A DNA stretch of 6,798 nucleotides, from assembly GCA_938029995.1 (NCBI GenBank), contig CALHGI010000510.1:1-6798 (forward strand). The letters run 5' to 3'. The DNA comes from an uncultured cyanobacterium (GTDB taxonomy: Bacteria > Cyanobacteriota > Cyanobacteriia > Phormidesmidales > Phormidesmidaceae). Shown here piece by piece: positions 5,997-6,798 of this stretch (its first letter is position 1; every line of letters begins with the position of its first letter). Both the position numbers and the translations under genes were made by a program. The notes below the pieces were generated by a model. The model saw only the letters and a program-made list of their open reading frames with translations, had not been told where the DNA came from and did not search any database.

Positions 5997-6798
5997 GTGA
6001 TTGCAACTGCCCCCAAACAAATTCAACTCGTCGAAGATGAAACCCAAAGCCTTCTCATGTGGGCTGAAAGCATTCAGCGTTCGGACGCCACATTCTTTGA
6101 AAAGGCTCAAAAAATTGCGCGACGGCTGGGAGCCCATTACCGGGCTGATCGCCTCACCGAGATCGGGTTTTGGACCCCCGATCTGACCGGCGACATTATT
6201 CAATCAGAAGATCGGATTGCCCTAGAGGTTTATACGCCGACGGAGGATATTGATTTTCGCGCAGCCGAGCAAACCATCACCTTTGACCGGGTACAAATTC
6301 CCCTGGTTAAACAGGGGGAGTTTGTCTGGGGGGTGATTGAGGGTATGCGTCCCGGCAGCCGCGAGCGCTCTGGATGCTTTTACTGGTTGCGCTACACCGA
6401 CCAGGATGGCCGAGTACACATTATTCGAGATCCCTTAGCCTATTCGCTGCCCTACGGCATTTTTGCCCCCGCAGAGCTGTATGACATGCGGTTGCTCCAG
6501 CGACAGCGGGCCGATCGCAGCTATTTTCGACGCACTGGCAGTAGTTACAGCTACAGCGATATTCCCCGGCTGGAAGCGCCGACCAATATTTTACAAATCC
6601 ACGTCAAAACAGCATCGCCCCAGGGCACCTTTGAAGGCCTCACAGAAATTTATCAGCGGATTTCCCAAAAGCTCACCCAAGGGGAAGAGCTAACGGCCCA
6701 GGAGGCTGTCTATGCTGGCTATGATGCTGTTCAGCTCTTGCCCGTCGTTCCTACGATTGAGTATCGCCGAGAAGATACTTTTGGGGACTATGAGTTTT
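5997..6798 (+). CDS. gghA: Glucosylglycerol hydrolase, N-terminal part (runs off the window)
   Basis: It is probably a cytoplasmic hydrolase splitting glucosylglycerol into glucose and glycerol, which lets cells remove the solute after salt stress (known for Slr1670/GghA of Synechocystis). 267 residues are visible. I chose the GTG at 5997; the next in-frame ATG is at 6057 and an in-frame TGA lies upstream at 5943. The ribosome site is weak (GAG 7 nt upstream). The N-terminal region includes LTEIGFWTPDL, an ALEVYTP strand and FVWGVIEGMRPGSRERSGCFYWLRY, a beta-rich region such as precedes the barrel in alpha-amylase-like enzymes. Near residues 239-252, YAGYDAVQLLPVVP matches the early barrel-strand motif of GH13-type enzymes. 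The catalytic acid residues would lie beyond the window. Assignment rests on recall of the family plus divergence from ggpS; another GH13-like hydrolase is the main alternative. Confidence 0.85.
   Translation, partial: MIATAPKQIQLVEDETQSLLMWAESIQRSDATFFEKAQKIARRLGAHYRADRLTEIGFWTPDLTGDIIQSEDRIALEVYTPTEDIDFRAAEQTITFDRVQIPLVKQGEFVWGVIEGMRPGSRERSGCFYWLRYTDQDGRVHIIRDPLAYSLPYGIFAPAELYDMRLLQRQRADRSYFRRTGSSYSYSDIPRLEAPTNILQIHVKTASPQGTFEGLTEIYQRISQKLTQGEELTAQEAVYAGYDAVQLLPVVPTIEYRREDTFGDYEF

Noticed and set aside
5982..6203. 73-residue minus-strand frame over the start of gghA
   Set aside because: It overlaps a well-supported gene on the other strand, and its sequence shows no family features.

Overview
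The window looks like a cyanobacterial chromosome segment. Two perfect copies of the HIP1 octamer GCGATCGC lie inside genes. All four recognisable proteins resemble cyanobacterial forms, most clearly a glucosylglycerol-phosphate synthase (GgpS) of almost the same length as the Synechocystis enzyme. The host is probably a moderately salt-tolerant cyanobacterium that uses glucosylglycerol (GG) as a compatible solute; genus cannot be read from this sequence.

Layout: (1) positions 1-885, plus strand, hold the 3' part of an unrecognised gene for an acidic, Pro/Glu-rich, probably disordered protein with a five-residue tandem repeat. (2) Convergent to it on the minus strand is a three-gene series read from high to low coordinates: ggpS (5369-3858), glpD (3706-2021) and gpsA (1952-954). 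(3) A 627-bp gene-poor region (5370-5996) separates ggpS from a divergent plus-strand gene. It holds candidate promoters, a good plus-strand intrinsic terminator with no gene in front of it, and phased direct repeats. (4) From 5997 to the window end is the N-terminal part of a glucosylglycerol hydrolase (gghA).

How the genes fit together: GpsA reduces dihydroxyacetone phosphate (DHAP) to glycerol-3-phosphate (G3P). GgpS joins G3P to the glucose of ADP-glucose, giving GG-phosphate. A phosphatase (GgpP/StpA, not in this window) releases GG. GghA hydrolyses GG to glucose and glycerol. Glycerol would need a kinase (GlpK, not in the window) before GlpD oxidises the G3P back to DHAP. Supply, synthesis, breakdown and recycling are therefore almost all encoded side by side.

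No wholly new system is evident. The parts most worth a second look are the orphan terminator and possible small RNA or leader attenuator upstream of gghA, the 16-nt-spaced repeats next to it, the small reading frame that overlaps the ggpS start, and the placement of gpsA in this cluster.
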